A stretch of 64,000 nucleotides of DNA, taken from Halomonas sp. Bachu 37 (lineage in GTDB: Bacteria > Pseudomonadota > Gammaproteobacteria > Pseudomonadales > Halomonadaceae). This document shows positions 34,546-44,761 of this stretch, in pieces. The notes beneath the pieces are model-generated. The model had not been told where the DNA came from. It saw only the letters and a program-made list of their open reading frames with translations, and did no database searches. The stretch is from contig NZ_CP137552.1 in the NCBI RefSeq assembly GCF_039691755.1, forward strand, positions 1,240,001 through 1,304,000, in the 5' to 3' direction. Within the stretch, counting starts at the first letter, position 1. Every line of letters begins with the position of its first letter. The position numbers and the translations under genes are program-made.

Positions 34546-35163
34546 TTAGAGCTGGATGCCGGAGAAGGACATGAAGCCCAGTGACATCAGACCCACGGTG
34601 ATGAAGGTAATGCCCAGCCCCTGGAGACCGGCGGGCACATCACTGTACTTCAGCTTTTCGCGGATACCCGCCAGTGCGGTGATCGCCAGAGCCCAGCCCG
34701 TGCCGGCACCGAAACCGTACACCACGGCTTCCCCGAAGTTGTAGCTACGTTCCACCATGAACAGTACGCCACCGAGGATAGCGCAGTTCACCGTGATCAA
34801 CGGCAAGAACACACCCAGGGCGTTGTAAAGCGCAGGAACGTACTTGTCGAGGAACATCTCCATGATCTGCACCAGTGCCGCGATGACACCGATATAGCTG
34901 AGAAGCCCAAGGAAGGACAGGTCGATGTTTTCCGCGCCTTCGATTCCCGTCCAGGTCAGCGCCCCTTCGTCCAGCAGATAGGTCAAGACGAGGTTGTTGA
35001 CCGGTACGGTAACCGTGAGTACCACGATGACCGCGATGCCCAGGCCGAAAGCCGACGAGACCTTCTTGGAAACCGCCAGAAAGGTACACATGCCGAGGAA
35101 GAACGCCAAGGCCATGTTCTCGACGAAGACCGAAGCAACGAAAAGGCTTATATAGTGTTCCAT
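34546..35163 (-). CDS. nqrE: Na+-NQR subunit E
   Basis: 205 residues, six membrane helices, homologous to RnfA. It pairs with NqrD in inverted orientation around the iron centre that passes electrons across the membrane. The N-terminal segment [20 protein letters not shown] contains the conserved cysteine. The ATG comes one base after the nqrD stop, and its AAGGAGG site lies inside nqrD. Confidence 0.96.
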   Translation of the reverse strand: MEHYISLFVASVFVENMALAFFLGMCTFLAVSKKVSSAFGLGIAVIVVLTVTVPVNNLVLTYLLDEGALTWTGIEGAENIDLSFLGLLSYIGVIAALVQIMEMFLDKYVPALYNALGVFLPLITVNCAILGGVLFMVERSYNFGEAVVYGFGAGTGWALAITALAGIREKLKYSDVPAGLQGLGITFITVGLMSLGFMSFSGIQL

Positions 35164-35164
35164 G

Positions 35165-35833
35165 TTACACAGCCTCCTTCGGCTTGGTGTTTTCCTTCAT
35201 CTCGAACTCGCTGGCTTCAATCTGCTCGGTATCCAGCGAGCGCATCACCCAGATCAACAGGCCGATGATGAAGAACGCGGAGGGCGGCAACAGCAGCAGC
35301 CCGTTCGGCAAGTACCAGCCACCGTCCTGAACGGTCGGCAGCAAGGTGAAGCCAAATACGCTACCCGCGCCCAGCAATTCGCGGAAGAAACCGACCACCA
35401 GCAGGATAAAACCATAGCCAAGGCCGTTACCCACACCGTCGAGAAACGACATGCTGGGCGTATTGGACATGGCGAAGCCTTCGGCGCGTCCCATGACGAT
35501 ACAGTTGGTAATGATCAACCCGACGAAAACCGACAACTGCTTGGACATTTCGTAGGCGAACGCCTTGAGTACCTGGTCAACCACGATAACCAGGGAGGCG
35601 ATGATCGTCATTTGCACGATGATACGAATCGCGGACGGAATGTGGTTCCGAATCAATGAGACGAACAGGCTGGAGAATGCCGTGACGAAAATAACCGCCA
35701 GCGCCATGACCAGCGATACACTCATGCTCGTGGTTACCGCCAAGGCCGAGCAGATACCCAGTATCTGCAAGGCGATGGGGTTATTCCTGAAGATTGGCGT
35801 TGTCAAAACGCCTTTTGCGGTTGCGTCTGCCAT
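35165..35833 (-). CDS. nqrD: Na+-NQR subunit D
   Basis: 222 residues, six membrane helices, homologous to RnfE. The conserved cysteines are in [10 protein letters not shown] and [19 protein letters not shown] and should contribute to the iron site shared with NqrE. It starts two bases after nqrC, with GAAGGAG inside the end of nqrC, so translation is coupled. Confidence 0.96.
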   Translation of the reverse strand: MADATAKGVLTTPIFRNNPIALQILGICSALAVTTSMSVSLVMALAVIFVTAFSSLFVSLIRNHIPSAIRIIVQMTIIASLVIVVDQVLKAFAYEMSKQLSVFVGLIITNCIVMGRAEGFAMSNTPSMSFLDGVGNGLGYGFILLVVGFFRELLGAGSVFGFTLLPTVQDGGWYLPNGLLLLPPSAFFIIGLLIWVMRSLDTEQIEASEFEMKENTKPKEAV

Positions 35834-35835
35834 GA

Positions 35836-36654
35836 TCAGGCTCCTTCAACGTCGTCGAAGTCGGTAGTGGTATCCTGAGCATCTTCCTGGTCAGCGCCGC
35901 TACGGAACGTGGCCAGATACTCACCGAAACCTTCCTCACTCAACCAGAACTGGAGCATATTGGTTACGCCGTTACTGGTCAGTGTCGCGCCAGATAACGC
36001 ATCAACTTCGTGCTCGCTGCTGGCGCCGCCCTTGGTCAAGTGTATCGCTGGGTTCAGGCTGCCCTCTTCGTCATAGATTTCCTTGCCTTCCCACTGGGCT
36101 TGCCAGCGCGGGTTGTTGACTTCCGCACCCAGCCCCGGCGTTTCGCTATGCTCGTAGTAGGTGATGCCGACGATGGTATTGCCGTCGCCTTCCACTGAGA
36201 GGAAGCCACGCATCAAGCCCCAAAGGCCCTGACCGCGGATAGGCAGGATGATCTGCTCGGGATCGTCCGGATTGCCTACCAGATAAACCGTGGCGTAGTT
36301 TTCCACCCGAGTCAGGCCGGCGATATCACGGTCACCGGAGAGCGTCCGGCCAGTGGCGGGATCGCGCGAAGCTTGGAAGTGGTCGAAGGTTTCCGGATCG
36401 AATTCGTCGGTGTAGCTGCCGTCGCGCATATCCACCACGCGCGGAGTCACTTCCGCGAAAGCTGCCTCGACATCCATGCCCGGCTCATACAGATCGGCCA
36501 CGCTGAGGATATTGGTCTTGCGATCCAGCTCTTCGTTGAGTTGCTGCAAGGGGCGCAGGGCCACGGCAGCCGTCGAGACAATGACGGAACACACGATACA
36601 CAGTGCGAACGCCACTATCAGGATCTTCTTGATGGAGTTATTGCTCTGTGCCAT
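35836..36654 (-). CDS. nqrC: Na+-NQR subunit C (covalent FMN)
   Basis: 272 residues. One N-terminal membrane helix is followed by a periplasmic FMN-binding domain. The threonine that carries covalent FMN is in the [10 protein letters not shown] motif, near residue 225-235. Attachment needs ApbE, which is not encoded beside this operon. The C-terminal tail beyond the FMN domain is acidic and rich in Asp/Glu. The start shares a base with the nqrB stop (TGATG). Confidence 0.96.
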   Translation of the reverse strand: MAQSNNSIKKILIVAFALCIVCSVIVSTAAVALRPLQQLNEELDRKTNILSVADLYEPGMDVEAAFAEVTPRVVDMRDGSYTDEFDPETFDHFQASRDPATGRTLSGDRDIAGLTRVENYATVYLVGNPDDPEQIILPIRGQGLWGLMRGFLSVEGDGNTIVGITYYEHSETPGLGAEVNNPRWQAQWEGKEIYDEEGSLNPAIHLTKGGASSEHEVDALSGATLTSNGVTNMLQFWLSEEGFGEYLATFRSGADQEDAQDTTTDFDDVEGA

Positions 36655-37877
36655 CAGGCAGTCTCCTCGGCCGGAGCACCAGTGCGTTTCACACGGCGCT
36701 TGATATTGGCCTGGACAAAGATGTGATCGATGAGCGGAGCAAACAGGTTAGCAAACAGAATTGCCAACATGATGCCTTCCGGGAAGGCCGGGTTGACGAC
36801 TCGAATCAATACGGTCATCACGCCGATCAAGGCGCCAAATATCAAGCGTCCCTGATTGGTCATGGATGCCGACACCGGGTCGGTCGCCATGAACACCGTG
36901 CCAAAGGCAAAGCCACCCACCACAAGATGCCAATACCACGGCATCGCGAACATGGAGTTGGTCTCGGAGCCGATCAGGTTGAATAGCGCACTGGTCGCCA
37001 CCATCCCGAGGAATACCCCCAGCATGATCCGCCACGAGGCAATTCGCGTCCATAGCAGCACCGCCGCACCGATGAGGATCGCCAGGGTGGAAACCTCACC
37101 AACGGAGCCGGGAAGAAAGCCAATGAAGGCATCCCACCAGGTGTACTGGGAGGTCAGCGCGGACATGCCATCCTGGAATGCCAGCGATAGGGGCGTTGCC
37201 CCAGTATAGCCATCCGCCGCCACCCATACCTCATCACCGGAAATCTGTGCCGGGTAGGCGAAGTAAAGGAAAGCACGACCGGTCAATGCCGGGTTGAGGA
37301 AGTTCTTGCCGGTACCGCCGAAGATCTCCTTGCCGATCACCACCCCGAAGGTGATACCCAGCGCGACTTGCCAGAGGGGAATCGTCGCCGGCAGGATCAA
37401 GGCGTAGAGCACTGATGTCACGAAGAAACCTTCGTTGACTTCATGGCCACGCTTGATGGCGAACAGCACCTCCCAGAAGCCACCCACGACAAAGGTGACC
37501 AGATAAATCGGCAGGAAGTAGGTCGCACCGAGCACGAAGTTCGACCAATGGCTACCGGGATCGTGGCTACCGGCCAGAGTCATCATGATGGCTTCGCGCC
37601 ATCCCTCCATGGAGGCGTAACCCTGATCGATGGCCATGTTGGATTGCCAGCCCGCCGCCCACATACCGAAGAACATCGCCGGGAAAGTACATAGCCAGAC
37701 GGTGATCATGATGCGCTTCAGGTCAATCCCGTCGCGCACATGCGCGGTTGTCTTGGCCACGCTGGGTGGAGAGTAGAAAATCGTGTCCACCGCTTCATAA
37801 AGTGGGTAGAGCTTTTCGTACTTGCCACCTTTATGGAAGTGCGGCTCGATGCTATCGAGTGTCTGTCTAATACCCAT
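36654..37877 (-). CDS. nqrB: Na+-NQR subunit B (covalent FMN, ion path)
   Basis: 407 residues, about ten membrane helices, homologous to RnfD. It carries a second covalent FMN, on the threonine of [12 protein letters not shown], plus riboflavin, and forms part of the sodium path. Two adjacent ATGs follow the nqrA stop. I chose 37877 (MGIRQTL), seven bases after GAGG; the one at 37880 is four bases after it. The N terminus matches the family. Confidence 0.96.
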   Translation of the reverse strand: MGIRQTLDSIEPHFHKGGKYEKLYPLYEAVDTIFYSPPSVAKTTAHVRDGIDLKRIMITVWLCTFPAMFFGMWAAGWQSNMAIDQGYASMEGWREAIMMTLAGSHDPGSHWSNFVLGATYFLPIYLVTFVVGGFWEVLFAIKRGHEVNEGFFVTSVLYALILPATIPLWQVALGITFGVVIGKEIFGGTGKNFLNPALTGRAFLYFAYPAQISGDEVWVAADGYTGATPLSLAFQDGMSALTSQYTWWDAFIGFLPGSVGEVSTLAILIGAAVLLWTRIASWRIMLGVFLGMVATSALFNLIGSETNSMFAMPWYWHLVVGGFAFGTVFMATDPVSASMTNQGRLIFGALIGVMTVLIRVVNPAFPEGIMLAILFANLFAPLIDHIFVQANIKRRVKRTGAPAEETA

Positions 37878-37879
37878 CA

Positions 37880-39232
37880 TCAGGCCTCTTTCTCGATCAT
37901 GGTGAGATTGTCACGCAGGATGGGACCGTATTCATACTTGCCAGGGCATACATAAGTACACAGGGCAAGATCCTCTTCATCCAGCTCCAGACACCCAAGT
38001 TGCATGGCAACTTCGATATCTCCCACGATCAATGTGCGAAGCAGCTGTGTCGGCAGGATATCCAGCGGCATAACCGTTTCATAAGAACCCACCGGCACCA
38101 TGGCACGCTCGGAACCATTGGTGGAGGTGGTCGGCGCGTAATTGTGCAGCCCCTTGATACGGGACATGTAGATGCCCAGTACCGAATGACGGTCGCTACC
38201 CAAGGATAGCCATCCCATGAAAGAACGCTTGTTACCTTCTTCCAGCAAGCTGAACTGGTTATGGTAACGTCCCAGATAGGTAAGCGCCCCTTCAGCGGCA
38301 AACCCGGAAAACACCGAGCCGGAAATAACCCGTGTATCTTCTGGTTTGATGACTTCGCCGGACAGCAGTTCCTCGGTACTGGCACCCAGACGGGTACGCA
38401 CGAGACGCGGTTTTTCCGCCCGAGGCCCACCGATGGCGACTACGCGACGAGTCTCCAGCGTGCCTTCGGCAAACAGCTTACCGAATGCGATCACGTCCTG
38501 ATAACCGATGTGCCATACCTTGCGATGCAGGGCTACCGGAGAGAGATAATGGATATGCGTTCCCGCCAGGCCCGCAGGATGCGGCCCCGAGAAGCGCTCC
38601 ATCTGCACACCCGCCACATCGGTCCCAGGCAGCTCGGCCACGGCTCCGGTACACAGGTAGACTTTCCCTTGGGTCAGACGGCCCAGTACTTTCAACCCGT
38701 CTTCAAACGCTTCAGCGCTTTCGTTGATGACCAGCGTCGGATCGGCACTCAGCGGGTGAGTATCGATAGCGGTGACGAAGATATCCGCCGGTTCGCTGTC
38801 GATGGCCGGGGTGCGTGAAAAGGGCCGAGTACGTAGAGCCGTCCACAGTCCGGACTCCACCAACTGGTCCACGACAACTTGCCGCTCCAGGCTCTCCAGA
38901 GCCTGACGTCCATGAGAAGTGAAGGCTACCGCCTCTTCTTCGTTTTCATCGACCTTGATGACCACAGACAACAACTTACGCTTTTCGCCACGGTTAATAG
39001 CGACAACTTCACCACCGGCAGGAGAGGTAAAGCGCACCCCGTCTATTTTCTTGTCGGTGAAGAGTAGCTGGCCTAGTTTGACCTTATCCCCTTCCTGAAC
39101 TTCCATGGTCGGCTTCATGCCGACGTAGTCAGTACCCAGGATTGCCACGTGGCGCACAGGCCGCGCATCTTCAATACGCTGCTCGGGCGCTCCCGTGATG
39201 GGGAGATCCAGGCCTTTTTTGACTTCGATCAT
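37880..39232 (-). CDS. nqrA: Na+-NQR subunit A
   Basis: 450 residues, a soluble cytoplasmic subunit related to RnfC but without its iron-sulfur clusters, associated with ubiquinone binding. It begins [18 protein letters not shown], the family N terminus. The ribosome site is weak (GGCGAGAC). It heads the operon nqrA-B-C-D-E-F, all with overlaps or gaps of a few bases up to nqrE. A consensus promoter lies about 140 bases upstream. Confidence 0.96.
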   Translation of the reverse strand: MIEVKKGLDLPITGAPEQRIEDARPVRHVAILGTDYVGMKPTMEVQEGDKVKLGQLLFTDKKIDGVRFTSPAGGEVVAINRGEKRKLLSVVIKVDENEEEAVAFTSHGRQALESLERQVVVDQLVESGLWTALRTRPFSRTPAIDSEPADIFVTAIDTHPLSADPTLVINESAEAFEDGLKVLGRLTQGKVYLCTGAVAELPGTDVAGVQMERFSGPHPAGLAGTHIHYLSPVALHRKVWHIGYQDVIAFGKLFAEGTLETRRVVAIGGPRAEKPRLVRTRLGASTEELLSGEVIKPEDTRVISGSVFSGFAAEGALTYLGRYHNQFSLLEEGNKRSFMGWLSLGSDRHSVLGIYMSRIKGLHNYAPTTSTNGSERAMVPVGSYETVMPLDILPTQLLRTLIVGDIEVAMQLGCLELDEEDLALCTYVCPGKYEYGPILRDNLTMIEKEA

Positions 39233-39374
39233 AGTCTCGCCCAGTTGATGGATCGGATATACGAAGGTAAGGGGTTCGAATGCTTATTTTCTGTTCAGTG
39301 ACTTCATGTTTGCTGTTCAGATTATTACCAGTCAGGCCCAAGCGGCGCTTGAACCACCCCGAAAAATCCACCGT

Positions 39375-39403
39375 ATTATAAAGATAAGCGCGACCGATGA
39401 CCA
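39375..39403 (-). promoter_or_regulatory. Promoter of the nqr operon
   Basis: TGGTCA (39403-39398 in minus direction), exactly 17 bases, then a perfect TATAAT (39380-39375) point at nqrA. The leader would be about 135 bases long. The rest of the 39233-39561 gap holds only the GAPDH terminator; I see no other gene in it. Confidence 0.65.
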
Positions 39404-39471
39404 CATCCCCCAGGGTCGCCAAAAGTGCTATATACGCTTAAATACCTTTTTTAAAACCATTATTCAGCCAA

Positions 39472-39502
39472 TAAAAAACGCATGCCCGGAGAGGGCATGC
39501 GT
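39472..39502 (-). terminator. Terminator after the GAPDH gene
   Basis: A perfect 10-bp stem (39478-39487 with 39493-39502) and five-base loop are followed leftward by a T run. It ends the GAPDH transcript about 60 bases past its stop. Confidence 0.9.
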
Positions 39503-39561
39503 CAATGGCAGACACGACAGCCGGCTACGGCGTTTTCTGCCCGACCGTCATTGCATCCGGC

Positions 39562-41025
39562 TTACCCGGCGGTAGCGGGAAACTTGAGAAAATTGACATT
39601 AGACATCTGCTGCAGAATACGCACCACCTGGCAGCTATAACCGAATTCGTTGTCATACCACACATACAGAACTGCGTTCTTGCCGTTGGCGATGGTCGCC
39701 TTGGCATCGACGATTCCGGCATGACGATTGCCGACGAAATCAGACGACACCACTTCGCCCGAATCGACGAAATCGATCTGCTTCTGATAGGCGGAATCGA
39801 TCGACATGCGGCGCAGATAGTCGTTCAACGCGTCGACATCGGTCCCCTTCTCCAGCGTCAGGTTCAGAATCGCCATGGAGACATTGGGAATGGGCACACG
39901 AATGGCATTGCCCGTCAACTTGCCTTCGAGCTCGGGAAGGGCCTTGGCCGCCGCCTTGGCAGCACCGGTCTCGGTCAGCACCATGTTCAATGCCGCGCTA
40001 CGCCCGCGACGGTCGCCCTTGTGGTAGTTATCGATCAGATTCTGGTCGTTGGTGTACGCGTGTACCGTCTCGACATGCCCGGTGACCACGCCATACTCGT
40101 CGTTGAGGACCTTGAGTACCGGCACGATGGCATTGGTAGTACATGACGCCGCTGAAATAATCTTGTCTTCTGCGGTGACATCGCCATGGTTGATGCCGAA
40201 GACGATATTCTTGATATCGCCCTTACCCGGGGCCGTCAGCAACGCCTTGGAAACGCCACGACATTCAAGATGCTGGCCCAGGCCAGCCTCGTCACGCCAG
40301 ATACCGGTGTTGTCCACCACCACGGCGTTGTCGATGCCATAGGAGGTGTAGTCGATTTCGCTGGGGGAATCGGCATAGATGACCTGAACCACGTTGCCGT
40401 TGATGTTCAGGGTGCGCGCCTCCACATCAATGGTGATGGAGCCGTCGAAAGGCCCATGCACGGAATCGCGACGCAACAGACTCGCCCGTTTCTCGAGATC
40501 CTTGGCAATATCCCCACGGCCACGCACCACGATAGCGCGCAAGCGAAGCAAGTTGCCACCGCCCGCCTTCTCAACCAGAACGCGAGCCACCAGGCGACCG
40601 ATACGACCAAACCCGTACAGCACCACATCCTTCGGTTCACCAGTGCTGGCGCCAGCCTGATAGCCATCCACGATCGAGCTCAGCTGGTCACGGACGAATG
40701 CAACGACATCGTCTCCGCCCTGCTTCTTGAACATCACGGCCAGCTTGCCGACATCGACATGGGCCGGCCCCAGGCTTAGCTCGCTCATTGCCTGAACGAT
40801 GGGGTAGGTGTCCTGAACCGAAAGCTCGGTTCCCTCGACCTTGCGCACGAAACGGTGATCCTTGAGGATACGGATGACCGACCGATTGATCAGCGAACGT
40901 CCGAACATGGTGGCGACGACATTGTTCTGACGATAGAGACGTCCCAATAGGGGGATCATCTGCTCGGCCAGCGCCTCGTTGCTTTGCCATTCCTGAAAAA
41001 CGTTATCGAGAGTTTGCTGACTCAC
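39562..41025 (-). CDS. Long-form glyceraldehyde-3-phosphate dehydrogenase
   Basis: About 487 residues, against about 335 for the usual enzyme. An N-terminal extension of about 130 residues (EALAEQMIPLLGRLYRQNN, GRSLINRSVIRILKDHRFV) precedes the NAD fold (YGFGRIGRLVARVL) and the catalytic domain with Cys295 in SAASCTTNAIVPV. This long form is known in Pseudomonas next to mfd and is thought to serve gluconeogenesis. The start is uncertain: GTG 41025 has TGAGG six bases upstream and aligns with the family start, while ATG 41037 has no ribosome site. It diverges from mfd. Confidence 0.9.
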   Translation of the reverse strand: MSQQTLDNVFQEWQSNEALAEQMIPLLGRLYRQNNVVATMFGRSLINRSVIRILKDHRFVRKVEGTELSVQDTYPIVQAMSELSLGPAHVDVGKLAVMFKKQGGDDVVAFVRDQLSSIVDGYQAGASTGEPKDVVLYGFGRIGRLVARVLVEKAGGGNLLRLRAIVVRGRGDIAKDLEKRASLLRRDSVHGPFDGSITIDVEARTLNINGNVVQVIYADSPSEIDYTSYGIDNAVVVDNTGIWRDEAGLGQHLECRGVSKALLTAPGKGDIKNIVFGINHGDVTAEDKIISAASCTTNAIVPVLKVLNDEYGVVTGHVETVHAYTNDQNLIDNYHKGDRRGRSAALNMVLTETGAAKAAAKALPELEGKLTGNAIRVPIPNVSMAILNLTLEKGTDVDALNDYLRRMSIDSAYQKQIDFVDSGEVVSSDFVGNRHAGIVDAKATIANGKNAVLYVWYDNEFGYSCQVVRILQQMSNVNFLKFPATAG

Positions 41026-41065
41026 GTGCGGCCTCATTGGTAGGGGAAAAAATTTCAACCTGTCT

Positions 41066-41094
41066 ATTATCCCGCTCCTATACACGAGCCGCAA
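41066..41094 (-). promoter_or_regulatory. Promoter of the GAPDH gene
   Basis: TTGCGG and GATAAT separated by 17 bases, read leftward, end about 40 bases before the GAPDH start. Confidence 0.5.
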
Positions 41095-41239
41095 TCGCTT
41101 GTTGGTCGCACCTGGTGTAGGGGTATTACAGAAATCGCATTTCGACTACATGAGTCTCCCCGGCGCTACGCGCCTGATCAAAGACGCCGGATCGTGTATC
41201 ATCAAAACTCCGTTTTCGCGCAAGCCGATACTATTTCTC

Positions 41240-44200
41240 ATGCCGACTTTCTCCTTGCTCGCACCGCCGGAACCCAACGGCACACGTGACACCTTGTTCT
41301 GGCACGCCCCGCCGGGGAGCGCCACGGCATTGGGTCTGGCCCGGGCCGCCGAAGCCGCCCCCTTGCTGGTTGTCACGCCGGATACCGCTGCTGCCCAACG
41401 TCTCGAACAGGATCTGGCCTTCTATACCCAGGTGACGGTACTCCCCTTTCCCGACTGGGAGACACTGCCCTACGATAGCTTCTCGCCTCACCAGGATATC
41501 GTCTCGGCACGCCTGCGCACGCTGCGCCTGTTGCAGGATGGGGTTAAAGGCATCGTGCTGGTCCCGATCACCACACTGTTGCAACGCCTGCCGCCGGTGG
41601 AGTACATCGCCGGGCGCGTCATGAGCCTGAAAGTCGGCGCTAAGCTCAACCGCGAGGCCTTTCGCGAGGCGCTTTCGCGCGCGGGGTATCGCGCCGTGGA
41701 AACCGTCTACGAGCCGGGCGAGTATGCGTTGCGCGGCGCCTTGATCGATCTGTTTCCCATGGGCAGCGAGAACCCACTGCGTATCGACCTGTTTGACGAT
41801 GACATCGATACGCTGCGCTACTTCGATCCCGACACCCAGCGCTCCGACCGCAAGATCGAGGCTATCGAGCTGCTCCCCGCTCACGAATACTCGCTTTCAC
41901 GTTCCGCCATTGCCTGCTTCCGCGAAGGTTTCGAGACCCTGTTCGACGTCGATCCACGCCAGTGCCCGTTGTACAACGATGCCATCAAGGGCATTCCTTC
42001 ACCCGGACTGGAGCAGTATCTGCCGCTATTTTTCGAACACACCGCCTCGCTGTTCGATCATGTGCGCCCCGATACTCACGTGGCGCTTCTACCCGGGGTG
42101 CGCGATGCCGCCGAACAGCACTGGGCGGCTATCGAAAGCCGTTATATCAACCTCGGCGTCGACCCGACTCGTCCGCTGCTGCCACCTCACCGCGCCTTCA
42201 TTCCAGTCAATGAAGTCTTTGCCGCCGTCAAGCAGCTTCCTCGCATCGAGCTGACTCTCGATAGCGAACAACGCCATGCGTGGACTCCTACCGCTCATGC
42301 CCCACCCGAGGTAGCTGTCAACGCCCGGGCCAAGGCTCCACTTGCCGCGTTGTCCACTTTTCTTGATGAGCACCCTCGGACTCGCGTGCTATTTGTGGCG
42401 GAATCACGGGGGCGTCGTGAGGCGCTGGAAGAAACCCTGGCGCCCTTGCGTCTAAAGCTCGCCTATGTCGACTCGTTCCAGCATTTTCTCGAAACCGATT
42501 CGCCCCATGCGGTCACCCAGGGCAGCATCGACACGGGGCTATGGCTGGAATCGCCCGATCTCGCCGTCATCAGCGAAACCGAGCTGTACGGCGACGTCGT
42601 TCGCCAAAGTCGACGCCGGGAAAAAGCCACGGGTGATAACGAATTCGCTGTGCGCCATCTCACGGAACTGCGCCCCGGCTCGCCGGTTGTTCATCAGGCT
42701 CACGGTGTGGGGCGCTACCTTGGCCTCGAAACACTTGCCGCCGGTGGTCAGGCAGCGGAATTCCTCGCCCTCGAGTACGCCGACGGAGCCAAACTATACG
42801 TGCCGGTGGATAGCCTCCACCTTATTTCACGCTACGCCGGAGCCGATGACGAGCACGCGCCCTTGCACAGGCTCGGTACCGAACAGTGGGAGAAGGCTCG
42901 CAAGAAAGCGGCAGAGAAGATACGCGACACCGCTGCCGAGTTGCTGGATATCTATGCGCGCCGGGAAGCTCAGCAAGGCACGGTGTACAACGAGCCCGAC
43001 GACGAATATGCGCGTTTCGCCGCCAGTTTCCCCTTCGAAGAGACCCCCGACCAGCAAGCCGCCATCGAAGCGGTCATCGCCGACATGACCTCCCCCCAGC
43101 CCATGGATCGGGTCGTTTGCGGTGATGTCGGTTTCGGCAAGACCGAAGTGGCCATGCGGGCCGCGTTCCTCGCCGTGCAGTCGGGCCGCCAGGTCGTGGT
43201 TCTGGTGCCCACCACTCTATTGGCGAGGCAGCATTTCGAGAATTTCCGCGACCGCTTTGCCGACACTGCCGTCAATTTGGAGCTCGTTTCACGCTTTACC
43301 GGTGGCAAGGATATGACCAAGGCCCAAGAGCGCATCAGTTCGGGCCAGGCGGATATCGTCATCGGCACGCACAAGCTGCTGTCCCAGCGCATGGCGCTGC
43401 CCAAGATGGGCCTGCTTATCATCGACGAGGAACATCGCTTCGGGGTGAATCAGAAAGAGAAACTGAAAAGTCTGAGGGCTGAGATCGATATTCTCACGCT
43501 TACCGCCACTCCCATTCCCCGCACCCTGAACATGGCCATGAGCGGCATTCGCGATCTATCGATCATCGCCACCCCTCCGGCACGGCGGCTTTCGGTCAAG
43601 ACGTTCGTCCAGCAGCGCAACGATGCCGTCATCAAGGAAGCATTGCTGAGGGAAATCCTGCGGGGCGGGCAAGTCTATTTCCTTCATAATGAAGTCAAGA
43701 CCATCGAGACCGCTGCGGAGAAGGTTCGCGACCTGATCCCCGAAGCCCGGGTTGCCGTGGCCCATGGCCAGTTGCCCGAGCGCTCCCTGGAGCGGGTCAT
43801 GTCGGATTTCTACCATCGCCGCTTCAATGTGCTGGTGTGCTCGACGATCATCGAGACCGGGATCGACGTTCCCAGCGCCAATACCATTCTCATCGAACGC
43901 GCGGACAAGTTCGGCCTGGCCCAGCTCCATCAGTTACGCGGCCGGGTGGGACGCAGCCACCACCAGGCATACGCTTACCTTTTGACCCCGCCGCCCAAGG
44001 CGATGACCCGCGATGCGGTAAAGCGCCTCGAAGCCATCAGCGCGTCAGATGATCTGGGCGCGGGTTTCACCCTGGCAAGCCATGACATGGAGATTCGGGG
44101 CGCCGGCGAGCTGCTGGGGGACGAGCAGAGCGGCCAGATGGAAACCATTGGCTACACCCTCTACATGCAGATGCTGGACCGCGCAGTCAAGGCGATACGT

Positions 44201-44689
44201 GCCGGCAAGACTCCCAACATCAATACGCCGCTATCGGATGGTGTCGAAATCAGCCTCAATCTCCCCGCGTTGATTCCCGACGACTATATCCATGATGTTC
44301 AGCAGCGCCTGGTAATGTACAAGCGCATTGCCGGAGCGGAAGACGCGGCCCAGCTCAAGGAGCTGCAAGTAGAGCTGATCGACCGCTTCGGCCTGCTGCC
44401 CGAACCGGTCAAGATCCTGCTACGCCAGACCAGGCTACGCCAGCGTGCCGAGCAATTGGGGATCGCCAGGCTGGAAGCGGGCGCGACCCGTGGGAGGGTC
44501 ATGTTCGAACCCCAGACCCAGGTGGACCCGCTTACCCTGGTGACACTTATCCAGCAAGCCCCGCACCAGTACCGCCTGGATGGTGCCGACATGCTACGTT
44601 TTGAAATGCCGATGGAAACATCCGAAGCACGCTTTGAAAGCGTGGAAACCTTGCTCGACAAGCTCAATCAAAAAGTGGCGGTCGCCTGA
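41240..44689 (+). CDS. mfd: Transcription-repair coupling factor
   Basis: 1149 residues, almost the same length as the E. coli protein. It removes RNA polymerase stalled at lesions and recruits UvrA. An N-terminal UvrB-like module (LPFPDWETLPYDSFSPHQDI) is followed by the RNA polymerase-binding domain around 500-560 and the RecG-like motor with Walker A (GDVGFGKTE, near 625) and DEEH box (IIDEEHRFG, near 726). The C-terminal regulatory domain follows. The ATG at 41240 has no clear ribosome site, but earlier in-frame codons add nothing resembling the family. Confidence 0.96.
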   Translation: MPTFSLLAPPEPNGTRDTLFWHAPPGSATALGLARAAEAAPLLVVTPDTAAAQRLEQDLAFYTQVTVLPFPDWETLPYDSFSPHQDIVSARLRTLRLLQDGVKGIVLVPITTLLQRLPPVEYIAGRVMSLKVGAKLNREAFREALSRAGYRAVETVYEPGEYALRGALIDLFPMGSENPLRIDLFDDDIDTLRYFDPDTQRSDRKIEAIELLPAHEYSLSRSAIACFREGFETLFDVDPRQCPLYNDAIKGIPSPGLEQYLPLFFEHTASLFDHVRPDTHVALLPGVRDAAEQHWAAIESRYINLGVDPTRPLLPPHRAFIPVNEVFAAVKQLPRIELTLDSEQRHAWTPTAHAPPEVAVNARAKAPLAALSTFLDEHPRTRVLFVAESRGRREALEETLAPLRLKLAYVDSFQHFLETDSPHAVTQGSIDTGLWLESPDLAVISETELYGDVVRQSRRREKATGDNEFAVRHLTELRPGSPVVHQAHGVGRYLGLETLAAGGQAAEFLALEYADGAKLYVPVDSLHLISRYAGADDEHAPLHRLGTEQWEKARKKAAEKIRDTAAELLDIYARREAQQGTVYNEPDDEYARFAASFPFEETPDQQAAIEAVIADMTSPQPMDRVVCGDVGFGKTEVAMRAAFLAVQSGRQVVVLVPTTLLARQHFENFRDRFADTAVNLELVSRFTGGKDMTKAQERISSGQADIVIGTHKLLSQRMALPKMGLLIIDEEHRFGVNQKEKLKSLRAEIDILTLTATPIPRTLNMAMSGIRDLSIIATPPARRLSVKTFVQQRNDAVIKEALLREILRGGQVYFLHNEVKTIETAAEKVRDLIPEARVAVAHGQLPERSLERVMSDFYHRRFNVLVCSTIIETGIDVPSANTILIERADKFGLAQLHQLRGRVGRSHHQAYAYLLTPPPKAMTRDAVKRLEAISASDDLGAGFTLASHDMEIRGAGELLGDEQSGQMETIGYTLYMQMLDRAVKAIRAGKTPNINTPLSDGVEISLNLPALIPDDYIHDVQQRLVMYKRIAGAEDAAQLKELQVELIDRFGLLPEPVKILLRQTRLRQRAEQLGIARLEAGATRGRVMFEPQTQVDPLTLVTLIQQAPHQYRLDGADMLRFEMPMETSEARFESVETLLDKLNQKVAVA

Positions 44690-44761
44690 CCCTTGGGGCA
44701 AACTGACCGACAGCTGTAGTGGGCTCATGCCGCTACAAGACCGACTGCGATGGGAAGACAT

